Origin: an uncultured Clostridia bacterium
GTDB taxonomy: Bacteria; Bacillota; Clostridia; Lachnospirales; Lachnospiraceae
Length of the DNA stretch: 28,900 bases
Direction of reading: 5' to 3'
Assembly: GCA_937888895.1 (NCBI GenBank)
Contig: CALASV010000197.1
Span: forward strand, 1-28,900
Made by a program: the position numbers and the translations under genes. The notes beneath the pieces were generated by a model. That model saw nothing but the letters and a program-made list of their open reading frames with translations. It made no database searches and was not told the DNA's origin. Positions 1 through 7,185 of this stretch are shown here, piece by piece; positions within the stretch are counted from its first letter, which is position 1; each line of letters begins with the position of its first letter.

Positions 1-54
1 GAAGTCAGAGAAAAAGATTTTATTCTAGCTCATGTTATTTATAAGGGAGTGTAA
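1..54 (+). CDS. C-terminal end of an upstream gene (partial)
   Basis: An open frame runs from the first base to a TAA at 52-54 and encodes only the last 17 residues (ending KGV). Its stop lies just before the next start at 58, and the Shine-Dalgarno for that start (AAGGGAG, 43-49) sits inside this reading frame, so the two genes are probably translationally coupled. Too little is visible to assign a function. Confidence 0.5.
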   Translation, partial: EVREKDFILAHVIYKGV

Positions 55-57
55 TGT

Positions 58-222
58 ATGTGTTACAAACAAGAAAGATATAAAGAAATAGCTGATAATC
101 TTATTTTAATTTTTCAACATGTTTATGCGTTAGATATAACCGAGGAAGAATTACGTGAAGCTATAAAAGATAAAATCGAAAGAACTGAATATAGAAAGTT
201 AATAAAATATTATGAAAAATGA
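58..222 (+). CDS. Small hypothetical protein (54 aa)
   Basis: ATG at 58 is preceded by AAGGGAG and the frame stays open to TGA at 220-222. The product begins MCYKQERYKEIADN, is highly charged and looks like a single alpha-helical domain (…TEEELREAIKDKIERTEYRKL). It overlaps the next gene (start 212) by 11 bases, typical of a compact phage operon. The family is not recognised. Its position directly upstream of the sigma-like gene suggests co-expression but not a specific role. Confidence 0.6.
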   Translation: MCYKQERYKEIADNLILIFQHVYALDITEEELREAIKDKIERTEYRKLIKYYEK

Positions 223-766
223 TATTGATGATTTAGTTATCAGAAATATGAAATTAGTACCTTTTATAATAAATAAAATGGGTTTGGATTTTATGTATGA
301 TGATTTAGTTGATATCGGTTGGATTGGTTTATTAAAAGGTGCTATTGCGTATGATAAAGATATGGGATTAGCAGAAAGTACTGTGTTGTGTAAATATATT
401 AAAAGTTATATACATACATATTTAAAAAAACCTAAAGTTGTGGAATTATCGTTAGATGTTGAAAATGCAGAAGACAATAGCGATTTGTACGATTGTATAC
501 CTAGCGATTTTGATATAGAATCTGAATTTAGAATATGCTGTATTTTAGAAGAAATTGAAAAAACCTTGAAATACGACATGTGCAATCGAAAAAAGAATGG
601 TATAAACCACGCAGATATTATATCGGATTTATTAGGTATCAACACAAATCAATTATCAATAAACGAAATAATAAGAAAATATAATGTTTCACGTGAAACG
701 TTAAAAAACATTAGAAATAAATTTAGAAAAAAACTTAAAGAAAGATTAAAATTTATACTTGACTAA
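212..766 (+). CDS. Sigma-70-like RNA polymerase sigma factor
   Basis: The 184-residue product resembles short sigma-70 family factors of the sporulation/SigF-SigK type. Residues about 8-75 match region 2: an NMKLVPFIINKMG segment, then DDLVDIGWIGLLKGAIAYD, then a basic stretch with KYIKSYIHTYLKK where the -10-recognition helix would lie. Residues about 150-182 form a region-4-like helix-turn-helix (SINEIIRKYNVSRETLKNIRNKF) with a basic tail. Region 3 is short or absent. It probably recruits host core RNA polymerase to phage promoters, for example the late minus-strand genes; that target is inferred. It overlaps the upstream gene by 11 bases. It could also be a sigma-like regulator that has lost promoter-melting ability. 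Confidence 0.7.
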   Translation: MKNDIDDLVIRNMKLVPFIINKMGLDFMYDDLVDIGWIGLLKGAIAYDKDMGLAESTVLCKYIKSYIHTYLKKPKVVELSLDVENAEDNSDLYDCIPSDFDIESEFRICCILEEIEKTLKYDMCNRKKNGINHADIISDLLGINTNQLSINEIIRKYNVSRETLKNIRNKFRKKLKERLKFILD

Positions 767-787
767 TTAAACACAATATGATAACAT
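759..787 (+). promoter_or_regulatory. Candidate promoter, TTGACT / extended -10 TAACAT
   Basis: TTGACT (759-764) and TAACAT (782-787) are separated by 17 bases, with TGA directly before the -10, an extended -10 pattern. It lies at the 3' end of the sigma-like gene and just before the Shine-Dalgarno GAAGGAAG (798-805 region). It would drive the small genes from 805 onward. The -10 match is only moderate. Confidence 0.4.
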
Positions 788-804
788 ATAAGTATAGAAG
801 GAAG

Positions 805-860
805 ATGATTAAAATGGGATAAGGGATATCAATGCGAATGAAATTGAACAAGTTCTTGAT
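805..860 (+). other. Probable true 5' end of the next gene, separated by a one-base frameshift
   Basis: A good Shine-Dalgarno (AGAAGGAAG) precedes ATG at 805, but this frame ends after five codons (MIKMG, TAA). The frame of the following gene is open from 813 and reads NGIRDINANEIEQVLDMY, an amphipathic, coding-like stretch running into the annotated ATG at 861. Adding one A to the AAAA tract at 811-814, or a -1 slip on it, joins ATG 805 to that frame as MIKNGIRDIN…. The annotated start at 861 has no Shine-Dalgarno. This is either a homopolymer base error or a real slippage site. Confidence 0.55.
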
Positions 861-1118
861 ATGTATCAAGAAATACGAGAGATTGTCGACATTAATTCTG
901 TTAACGAGTTCTGCGATGAATTTTTAGACAGATGTGAGTGTTGTGGTAAACTAGAATACAAAATATGTTTATATACGACGAGATTATGGTACGGGCAAGT
1001 ACAAAATGTTTGTTGGGATTGCAAACGTGTGATAGAAAGAGAAAACGAAGAAATGTCTGGTTGTTTATACGATGAAATTGATGCTATTGTAGAAGCATAT
1101 AGATTGGGAGTGTTATAA
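861..1118 (+). CDS. Small zinc-ribbon-like protein (85 aa as annotated)
   Basis: The product contains two CxxC-type pairs, CECCGK (about residues 25-30) and VCWDCK (about 50-55), separated by about 25 residues, which is what a small zinc-binding treble-clef or ribbon fold would need. The rest is helical and acidic. Such proteins often bind nucleic acid or act as adaptors, but no family is recognised. The start at 861 lacks a ribosome-binding site; the real start is probably ATG 805 in the shifted frame (see the separate entry), which would add about 19 residues. The stop overlaps the next start (1118) by one base. Confidence 0.55.
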   Translation: MYQEIREIVDINSVNEFCDEFLDRCECCGKLEYKICLYTTRLWYGQVQNVCWDCKRVIERENEEMSGCLYDEIDAIVEAYRLGVL

Positions 1119-1828
1119 TGGAGTATAGTATTATACCTAGAGTGTATGATGTAGATTATAGTTTTATTGTTAAAAATTATTTGAATCCTGAACTGTGGGA
1201 TATGAAGTGGACGTTGTTTATGTATAAAGATTTCATAATATATCTTGAGTTACACAGTATAAAATGTAAAGATAAAGAAATATGGTTTAAGTTGTTTTAT
1301 AATGATGAATCTACAAGACATGATTATCAAAACGAAGTGATATGTTATAATTTGCAAAACAGCTCTTTGAAAATACTTTTACAACAAATAAATGGGGCTA
1401 TGTTTAGGTTGTTAGAGAAAAAAGAACTCAAAGATATACATAATACCGAAATATATCAAAACGTTTTAATAGAATACAGTAATGAAGATGATATTTTGCG
1501 TGAAATTGCAGAAGATTTTTTAGACAATGAAGGTGTAACTAACGACGATATTAGAGAATGTTATATTGATAATTTCATAAGCGATAATAGATTGAAAGAT
1601 ACAAAACAAGCTGAAGTCGAAGCAAATTTAAAATATGTTACGGACGCTGAATATTTCTTAGTATTGACAAAAGCTATTAAAGATGATACAAGATTTGAAA
1701 AAGTAAGTGATAAAATAAAAAATCATACGAATTTAGATATTGATGAATTATTGACAGAAGCTAAATTATTGGAAGAACAAGATTACGAATATTTAGAAAC
1801 GTTACGAGACAATTTGGAGGCGATATAA
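1118..1828 (+). CDS. Hypothetical protein (236 aa)
   Basis: ATG 1118 follows GGGAGTG with good spacing and the stop overlaps the next ATG at 1828 by one base, so this gene is tightly coupled on both sides. The N-terminal 100 residues look like a mixed alpha/beta domain rich in aromatic residues (…LWDMKWTLFMYKDFIIYLEL…). The C-terminal half is acidic and helical (…EDDILREIAEDFLDNEGV… and …DIDELLTEAKLLEEQDYEYLETL). No catalytic motif, signal peptide or membrane segment is visible, and the family is not recognised. Confidence 0.7.
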   Translation: MEYSIIPRVYDVDYSFIVKNYLNPELWDMKWTLFMYKDFIIYLELHSIKCKDKEIWFKLFYNDESTRHDYQNEVICYNLQNSSLKILLQQINGAMFRLLEKKELKDIHNTEIYQNVLIEYSNEDDILREIAEDFLDNEGVTNDDIRECYIDNFISDNRLKDTKQAEVEANLKYVTDAEYFLVLTKAIKDDTRFEKVSDKIKNHTNLDIDELLTEAKLLEEQDYEYLETLRDNLEAI

Positions 1829-2469
1829 TGTGTAGAAAAAATGAAGAAACTCAAACAATGTTTTTAATACAAATGGAAAATGTTATAAAAGCATATGAAG
1901 AGGCTGATAGGTTATTTGAAGAATTTAATAACAATCGTATTGATTATCCTAAATTAATTAGCGAAATAGACACAAAAAGAAGCGATTTGCTTCATCGTTA
2001 TACAAATGGTTCTATATTAACAGATGAACAACATTTACAACTATCTAAATGTTTACAAAAAATAGAAGAAGACCGAAGAAGTCTTAAGAATATCGAATAT
2101 ATTTGTGCATGTTGGGATAAACATAAAGCTAAAATAACTAACAAAGCTACTAGACCTTTTTTAAGACAAGCAATCAGTAATACAATATCCAATTTAGATT
2201 GTGATTATAAACCTCGTATATATAGTTATGAATGTATAGATGAGATGATAAATCAACCAACAGAAAACGTTGAAGTAAAACCTACTAGATTCGGTAAAGG
2301 TCGTACAGCAGGTTCTAAAAATATAACAGATGAGTTAAGAAGACGAATAAAAGAAGAACTAAATACAGGTAAAAGTGCTATAAATGTGGCTAAAATATGT
2401 AATGTGTGTGTTGCTACTGTATACAATGTAAGAGGTAAAAGTGAACAATTACAAGATTCTCAAAACTAA
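1828..2469 (+). CDS. Hypothetical protein with C-terminal helix-turn-helix (213 aa)
   Basis: ATG 1828 follows GGAGGCG. Residues about 1-110 are strongly helical and probably coiled coil, with CxC/CW residues near 99-102 (YICACW). Residues about 155-205 contain a GKGRTAGSKNITDELRRR linker followed by a resolvase/Hin-like helix-turn-helix (ELNTGKSAINVAKICNVCVA and TVYNVRGK), which suggests DNA binding. It may organise the origin, act with the primase encoded next, or regulate transcription; none of these is shown directly. The last 29 bases overlap the primase gene, whose Shine-Dalgarno (AGAGGT) is inside this coding sequence. Confidence 0.6.
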   Translation: MCRKNEETQTMFLIQMENVIKAYEEADRLFEEFNNNRIDYPKLISEIDTKRSDLLHRYTNGSILTDEQHLQLSKCLQKIEEDRRSLKNIEYICACWDKHKAKITNKATRPFLRQAISNTISNLDCDYKPRIYSYECIDEMINQPTENVEVKPTRFGKGRTAGSKNITDELRRRIKEELNTGKSAINVAKICNVCVATVYNVRGKSEQLQDSQN

Positions 2470-3259
2470 TTATTTAGATAAAGGTTTGAAAATTTTCCCT
2501 GTTATTGAAAACAAAAAAGAACCAATGATACCAGCGTGGCAAATAGATTGTTCTTCTGATAAGTTACAAATATCATATTGGTTAGATAATGCACCAAATT
2601 GTAATTGGGGTTTACCTTGTTCACAAAATGATTTATTTGTATTAGATATAGATGTTCATAATATAAATGGTTTGGAAAGTGCTAAAAAGTTGCTAAATGA
2701 TTTAGGTATCAAAGAACTAGATACCCTTTCTCAAAAAACACCAAGTGGTGGTTTGCATTTGATATTTAAATCTGATGACGAGTTGAAAAATGTCTTAAAT
2801 TCTTCAAACTCTTTTAAAGATTATCCTGGTATTGATATTAGAACAGATGGTTATATCTTAGTGAATCCTAGTATCATAAATGGAGTGTCTTATGAGTTCA
2901 ATAACACAGAAAAGGAAATAAACGAATTACCACAAGCACTTAGAGAGTTTATATTAAATCAAAAAGGTTTGAATAAAAAAGAAAAAAAAGAACACGTTGA
3001 ATATGTTCGACCTGATAAAGTTGAAGAAGGTGGTCGAGATACATCTGTTTTTGAATATGTAAGTGATTTATATTTTAAAACACGTTTAACGTTTGATGAA
3101 ATATTATTGTTAGCTGACAATTTCAATAAAACTGTTTGTGAACCACCTTTACCTCAAAGAGAGGTTAAATATAAAGTTAAAAAAGCGTTTAAAAAAGATA
3201 GAGGTAAATGTATGTTTATTAGACTTAATAATAACGAGGAGGAAGAAGAAAATGTTTGA
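2441..3259 (+). CDS. Primase-polymerase (bifunctional DNA primase/polymerase, AEP fold)
   Basis: This would synthesise primers for phage replication. The product (272 aa) has the archaeo-eukaryotic primase / prim-pol signature: metal-binding FVLDIDVHN (D69, D71), GGLHLIF with H106, and GIDIRTDGYILVNPS (D132) forming the active-site strand. Residues about 195-260 (GGRDTSVFEYVSDLYFKTRL… to …VKYKVKKAFKKDRG) match the helical primase C-terminal domain that often follows this catalytic domain. The start is GTG 2441 with AGAGGT eight bases upstream, inside the preceding gene. No helicase domain is fused; the SF2 helicase is encoded separately at 5387. Annotation as prim-pol is secure, but the exact substrate preference is not. 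Confidence 0.85.
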   Translation: MNNYKILKTNYLDKGLKIFPVIENKKEPMIPAWQIDCSSDKLQISYWLDNAPNCNWGLPCSQNDLFVLDIDVHNINGLESAKKLLNDLGIKELDTLSQKTPSGGLHLIFKSDDELKNVLNSSNSFKDYPGIDIRTDGYILVNPSIINGVSYEFNNTEKEINELPQALREFILNQKGLNKKEKKEHVEYVRPDKVEEGGRDTSVFEYVSDLYFKTRLTFDEILLLADNFNKTVCEPPLPQREVKYKVKKAFKKDRGKCMFIRLNNNEEEEENV

Positions 3260-3494
3260 TTATGCTATGTTTTACAAATTAGTACATTCACGTATCTCAA
3301 AACAAAGTGATAAAATATTATACATTTGTGAAGATGCTAACATTAGAAAAATATTTGTAAATCATCATCCAGATATTGAAAGAAAATATGTGTTGACTAT
3401 TAATAACATTTGGAACGATGATAAATTAAGAGGTTTATGTTATAAAGACTATATAATAATAGATAACAAAAAAGACGCCTATAAAAGCGTCTGA
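3252..3494 (+). CDS. Small hypothetical protein (80 aa)
   Basis: The frame is open further upstream (from 3138), but ATG 3252 has a strong Shine-Dalgarno (GAGGAGGAAG) and gives the compact product MFDYAMFYKLVHSRISKQS…; the longer version would overlap most of the primase C-terminus. The core (KILYICEDANIRKIF… and YKDYIIIDNKK) looks like alternating beta strands and helices, perhaps a minimal Rossmann-like domain without a P-loop. Its last codons form the left side of the hairpin at 3473-3492. Function is unknown. Confidence 0.6.
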   Translation: MFDYAMFYKLVHSRISKQSDKILYICEDANIRKIFVNHHPDIERKYVLTINNIWNDDKLRGLCYKDYIIIDNKKDAYKSV

Positions 3495-3523
3495 GTGTTA
3501 AAAGGAATCGTATTATTAACACT
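3473..3523. terminator. Two adjacent hairpins at a gene end (terminator-like on the minus strand)
   Basis: AGACGC (3473-3478) pairs with GCGTCT (3487-3492). On the minus strand this hairpin is followed by a run of T (complement of AACAAAAAA), the form of an intrinsic terminator; on the plus strand no T-run follows. Directly after it AGTGTTAA (3494-3501) pairs with TTAACACT (3516-3523). The plus-strand gene stop codon falls inside the element. It may reduce plus-strand read-through or stop antisense transcripts. Confidence 0.4.
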
Positions 3524-3565
3524 ACAATATTATATTAAAAATTATCAAAATTGTCAAATTAGGTA

Positions 3566-3594
3566 TTGACTTATTTGAAATAATATTGTAGTAT
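3566..3594 (+). promoter_or_regulatory. Promoter TTGACT-17-TAGTAT
   Basis: TTGACT at 3566-3571 and TAGTAT at 3589-3594 with 17-base spacing, in the 118-base non-coding gap before the gene at 3613, which has a consensus AAGGAGGT at 3601-3607. The gap and the fresh ribosome-binding site mark a new transcription unit for the resolvase/helicase/polymerase genes. Confidence 0.55.
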
Positions 3595-3612
3595 ATTGTT
3601 AAGGAGGTAAAT

Positions 3613-3852
3613 ATGGAAACAGAATTATATAAAACACTTAATGAAATGCTATTAGATAGTGAATTATCAAAAAGAGCGTTTTGTAAACAACATGATATAC
3701 CCCACGCTTGGTTTATTGAATTTATGAATCCAACTAAACCTTTTAGACCATTACAAGTAAAAACACAAGGTTTATTGAAAAATCATTTAGGTATACCTAT
3801 TAAAATGATGATAGATTATAATAATGCGATAATAAAAGAAAGAAGTGCTTAA
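3613..3852 (+). CDS. Small putative helix-turn-helix protein (79 aa)
   Basis: First gene behind the 3566 promoter, with AAGGAGGT at optimal spacing. Residues about 15-60 (SELSKRAFCKQHDIPHAW… then …LQVKTQGLLKNHLGIP) have the helix pattern of a small XRE/Cro-like DNA-binding domain, with a hydrophobic core repeating in the expected register, although the turn glycine is not canonical. As the promoter-proximal gene it could be an autoregulator, which is inferred from position. It could also be an unrelated helical protein. Confidence 0.5.
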   Translation: METELYKTLNEMLLDSELSKRAFCKQHDIPHAWFIEFMNPTKPFRPLQVKTQGLLKNHLGIPIKMMIDYNNAIIKERSA

Positions 3853-3853
3853 T

Positions 3854-3994
3854 ATGTGGAGTTTAAGAATTTTAGATAAGACAACAAAAAAGATTTTCGA
3901 AAAAGAATTACCAACTTATGAATATGAAAAATTTAAAAGAAGTTGCAAATACTCTAAAAAATTACAAATAGTTTCAGAAATGAGGATTTGGTAA
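3854..3994 (+). CDS. Small basic hypothetical protein (46 aa)
   Basis: ATG 3854 to TAA 3992-3994, lying exactly between two genes with no spare bases: its stop abuts the next ATG (3995). The product MWSLRILDKTTKK… is lysine-rich and short with one cysteine. There is no strong Shine-Dalgarno, so translation may depend on coupling to the upstream gene, whose stop is at 3850-3852. Exact packing between neighbours is the main reason to believe it. Function is unknown. Confidence 0.5.
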   Translation: MWSLRILDKTTKKIFEKELPTYEYEKFKRSCKYSKKLQIVSEMRIW

Positions 3995-4375
3995 ATGGGT
4001 ATTGAACAATATACAGTTGGTAAATCTTGGGAAGAAGAAATTTTAGAATATTATTCTTCACATGGTTATAGTACTTTGAAACTTCCAACAGATTTAGAAG
4101 GAACTGTTTTTGATATCATAGCTATTAAAAACAATCATGCTGTTTGTATTGAATGTAAGCATACATCAACTGATAAATTATATTACAAATCAAGTGGTTT
4201 ACAGAGAAAACGTGATGAACTTGACAATTTTTATAATAATGGTAATAATGTTATAATATTTGCGAAGTCTGATAAAACAGGGACTTTTCTAATAGATTGG
4301 AAAGTTGCTAAAAAAATATTCAAAGATAAAGGTTATATAAAAAAAGAAGATTGTATACCTTGGGAGGTGAAATAA
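3995..4375 (+). CDS. Holliday junction resolvase / PD-(D/E)XK nuclease, RecU-like
   Basis: The 126-residue product shows the PD-(D/E)XK catalytic layout: an N-terminal helix GKSWEEEILEYY with E13-E15, GTVFDII with D40, and the core strand CIECKH with E53 and K55, followed by a helical QRKRDEL segment. Spacing and the opening GKSWE… fit small RecU/VRR-type Holliday junction resolvases used by phages to resolve replication and recombination intermediates before packaging. It is encoded between the primase and helicase genes, consistent with recombination-linked replication. Metal-dependent cleavage is expected from the motif; specificity for four-way junctions is inferred. Confidence 0.8.
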   Translation: MGIEQYTVGKSWEEEILEYYSSHGYSTLKLPTDLEGTVFDIIAIKNNHAVCIECKHTSTDKLYYKSSGLQRKRDELDNFYNNGNNVIIFAKSDKTGTFLIDWKVAKKIFKDKGYIKKEDCIPWEVK

Positions 4376-5362
4376 ATGACTAAATGCGATTTTAAACCAG
4401 GGGATTTAGTTGAAATCAAATCATGGGACGAAATGGAAAAAGAGTTTGGAACATATGCTAACGGAACAATTAAAGCTCAATTTGGTTTTAACAAAGAGAT
4501 GAAACAGTATTGTGGTTTGAAGATTATAATAGAACGTATTACAGACGGTGGTAGGGTATATTTCAAAGACGATACTCGCAAGTTCTTGTTTTCAACAGAT
4601 ATGATTAAACACATTGACTATAGCTATGTTGTTGATAATTCGATACATAAAATTAACGTAGAAGATACACCACGTGCGTTAGATATAGCTAGATTATATC
4701 CGGAAATAATGTTTAGTGATGCTATTGATTGTAAAAAATATTGTGAAACTGATTTAGAAATGACAAAAGAAGCATGCGACGCTTTTGATGCGTTAGTACA
4801 AGGAATACTTGAAGATAAAAAAGATAAAAAGAAAGAGGAAGATAATATGGAATTAATTAAAATTTACAAAGAAAATGCAATGAAAGTAATAACAGAAGCT
4901 ATTAAAAATGAAACCGAAACTAGAATGGAAATAGATAGTTTCATATCTACTTATAATAAATTGATAGCTGATTTTGAAAAGAATTTAACTGAATTATATG
5001 AACAACAACCTTTAACATGTAGAAGGTTAGAACAATCTTGCAGTTCTAATTTGTATGGTATTCGTATATCACCTTTATATAAAGATGATGTTGCGACAGA
5101 TGTGGCTAAAGTATATGAAAACTATATTGTAGAATTAGACGCAAGACTTGCCGAAGTACAAGCACAACTTGATATCATTAGAAAAGCTAATCCTACAAAT
5201 AGTTACGAACTTACTATGAATGTTCTACGTAATTATGGTATTGTAGACGAAAACAATATGCTTAATAAATATGAACTACCTGTGGTAGAAGCTAAAGTAG
5301 AAGTAGTAGAAGAAAATGCTACTGAACCTGAAAAACGTGGTAGAAAACCTAAAAATAAATAA
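4376..5362 (+). CDS. Hypothetical protein with N-terminal SH3-like/KOW-like domain (328 aa)
   Basis: ATG 4376 abuts the previous stop and follows GGGAGGTG. Residues about 1-85 (FKPGDLVEIKSWDEMEKEFG…, QYCGLKIIIERITDGGRVYF…, FLFSTDMIK) match a small beta-barrel module recurrent at the start of phage and plasmid proteins. The rest is helical, with a charged linker near 150-158 (KKDKKKEED) and a coiled coil around 170-270. The tail (EKRGRKPKNK) resembles an AT-hook. An internal ATG at 4848 with AGAGGA eight bases upstream could give a separate 171-residue C-terminal product, so this may be two overlapping products or a fusion. Function is unknown; DNA binding is plausible from the tail. Confidence 0.65.
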   Translation: MTKCDFKPGDLVEIKSWDEMEKEFGTYANGTIKAQFGFNKEMKQYCGLKIIIERITDGGRVYFKDDTRKFLFSTDMIKHIDYSYVVDNSIHKINVEDTPRALDIARLYPEIMFSDAIDCKKYCETDLEMTKEACDAFDALVQGILEDKKDKKKEEDNMELIKIYKENAMKVITEAIKNETETRMEIDSFISTYNKLIADFEKNLTELYEQQPLTCRRLEQSCSSNLYGIRISPLYKDDVATDVAKVYENYIVELDARLAEVQAQLDIIRKANPTNSYELTMNVLRNYGIVDENNMLNKYELPVVEAKVEVVEENATEPEKRGRKPKNK

Positions 5363-5386
5363 TTAGACAAAAGATAGAGGTGGAGA

Positions 5387-6805
5387 ATGAAAATAATAAT
5401 AACAAATCTGATACAAATAGAAGAACCCACCTCTTTAATTTTGCGATATTGTAAAGAAAAACTTACGTTTAAGAACCCGGATTATGATAAAAAACGTAGG
5501 ATGGGTATTTGGTTAGGTAAAACACCAAAAGAAATTAAATTATATGATTTATATCAAAATAGCGTTTATATACCTATAGGTTGTTTTAACGATATATGGG
5601 AGCTTCATCCTTATAAAGAAGATTATGTTGATGTATCGAACTCAAAACCTATTGTGATAGCATCCACAATAAAATTGAGAGATTATCAGCAACCTTGTTT
5701 GAAAGCAATTGAAGAAAATTATACAGGTTTATTCATTCTCCCGGCTGGAACTGGCAAGACAATTTCAGCCTTAGAATGCGTGCATCACTTAAAACAAAAA
5801 ACACTATGGTTAACAAACACTATTGATTTACTAAATCAAGCAAAAACTGAATGTGAAAATAATATGACTTGTAAAACAAGTACAATAACACAAGGGAAGT
5901 GTGATTATTCGGGAGATGTTGTTTTTGCAACGGTTCAAACGTTAGTTAATATTATCGACAAAGGCGAAATCCCACAAGATATTTTCGGTATGGTTATAGC
6001 CGATGAATGTCAGCATTGTGTTATAAGTGCTGATAGTATAATGCAATTTCAGAAATGCATGAACTACTTCGCAAGTCGTTATAAGCTAGGTTTAACAGCA
6101 ACATTACATACAAGTAATGGTCTTCATAAAACAATACCTAAAATTATAGGTGATGTTATTTATGACATGAAAAAAGAAAAAGATTCATTCGTAGGGTACT
6201 ACCAGGGTGAACAAGTAGTTAAAGTCCCAGCTCATGTTTTTCAAGTCCCAGCTCAAATAAATTTAATACCAACTACATATAGTATAGTCGGTAAAGATGT
6301 TATAGATAAGAAAAATCAAACTGTTAGCTTTACAAAGTTGATTACAAGTATTTCAGAGGACTACGCTAGAAATACTCAAATAATTTCTCTACTATCAACT
6401 TTGAAAGGTTCTACAATAGTAGTCAGTGATAGAACAAAACAACTTGAGTTATTATCTAAACATTTTGGCGAAGATGCTTTATATGTTGATGGTAAAACAA
6501 AAAAAGATAAAAGGGAATGTGGGTTAGAACTTGTAAGACAGGGAAAAATAAAATACTTATTTGCCACCTACAAGTTAATCTGTGAAGGTTTTAATGCACC
6601 AATTCTTGAAAACTTAGTTATGATTACTCCTGTCAAAGACTTGCGAATAGTTATACAAAGCATTGGTCGAGTACAAAGACCATACAAAGATAAAAAAATA
6701 GCTAACGTTTATGATTTTGTGGATGATGTCGGTAAGTTAGATAAATTCTTAAAAGAGCGTAAGAAAATATATAAGAAAGAGGGATATGATGTCAGAGAAT
6801 GGTGA
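5387..6805 (+). CDS. SF2 DEAD/DEAH-box helicase
   Basis: An ATP-dependent helicase of superfamily 2, probably unwinding or remodelling DNA for the phage replisome. Motifs in order: Q-like LRDYQ (98-101), Walker A PAGTGKT (119-125), Walker B DECQH (206-210, a DExH variant with Cys at the third position), motif III LTAT (236-239), motif V-like CEGFNAP (399-405) and motif VI QSIGRVQRP (424-432). Length (472 aa) is normal for phage UvsW/ResIII-like helicases. ATG 5387 follows GAGGTGGAG. The stop overlaps the next gene by 20 bases. No DnaB-type ring helicase is seen in the window, so this may be the main unwinding activity, or it may act in branch migration. Confidence 0.9.
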   Translation: MKIIITNLIQIEEPTSLILRYCKEKLTFKNPDYDKKRRMGIWLGKTPKEIKLYDLYQNSVYIPIGCFNDIWELHPYKEDYVDVSNSKPIVIASTIKLRDYQQPCLKAIEENYTGLFILPAGTGKTISALECVHHLKQKTLWLTNTIDLLNQAKTECENNMTCKTSTITQGKCDYSGDVVFATVQTLVNIIDKGEIPQDIFGMVIADECQHCVISADSIMQFQKCMNYFASRYKLGLTATLHTSNGLHKTIPKIIGDVIYDMKKEKDSFVGYYQGEQVVKVPAHVFQVPAQINLIPTTYSIVGKDVIDKKNQTVSFTKLITSISEDYARNTQIISLLSTLKGSTIVVSDRTKQLELLSKHFGEDALYVDGKTKKDKRECGLELVRQGKIKYLFATYKLICEGFNAPILENLVMITPVKDLRIVIQSIGRVQRPYKDKKIANVYDFVDDVGKLDKFLKERKKIYKKEGYDVREW

Positions 6806-6995
6806 AATGCTCGATAGTTCTAAAGTTACTATCGAAAAAGTAGAATTTGAGAATTACAAACAAAAACAAAGATATTATGATGAGAAATATAAAAATAGAG
6901 AAACTATTTTACATCAACAACCTTTTGGTTCTGTAAAATTTGAAAATGGTAAATTTATTAGAAAATTTAAAGGTACTACTTTAAGACATTTTTAA
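6786..6995 (+). CDS. Small hypothetical protein (69 aa)
   Basis: Two in-frame ATGs (6786 and 6789) follow AGAGGG; the second has the more normal spacing. The start overlaps the end of the helicase gene. The product is very basic and aromatic, with a central YKQKQRYYDEKYKNRE helix and a C-terminal FGSVKFENGKFIRKFKG strand-turn-strand. There is no recognised family. Its position suggests a nucleic-acid-binding accessory of the replication proteins, but this is only inference. Confidence 0.55.
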   Translation: MMSENGEMLDSSKVTIEKVEFENYKQKQRYYDEKYKNRETILHQQPFGSVKFENGKFIRKFKGTTLRHF

Positions 6996-7008
6996 AAGGA
7001 GCGATTGT

Positions 7009-7185
7009 ATGGTATTAATAGAAACTATGTGGTGGATAATAGTATTATTATTTGAAATTTTGTTGGTATATGTATTAGGTATATGTGTGATATTTTTAGG
7101 ATGCTGTATATTAGCGAATATAATAGATTTTCTGAAAGGTGTTGCTATCGGAATATCATCACAGATAAATAAGAAGGATGAATAA
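7009..7185 (+). CDS. Small membrane protein (58 aa)
   Basis: ATG 7009 has AAAAGGAGCG upstream and the frame runs to TAA 7183-7185, whose last base is the A of the polymerase ATG. The product is mostly one hydrophobic block, MWWIIVLLFEILLVYV and on through LGICVIFLGCCILANII, followed by a polar tail (SSQINKKDE), so it is one long or two short transmembrane segments. A membrane peptide wedged between helicase and polymerase genes is odd; anchoring of replication to the membrane is one possibility. There is no family match that I know. Confidence 0.6.
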   Translation: MVLIETMWWIIVLLFEILLVYVLGICVIFLGCCILANIIDFLKGVAIGISSQINKKDE

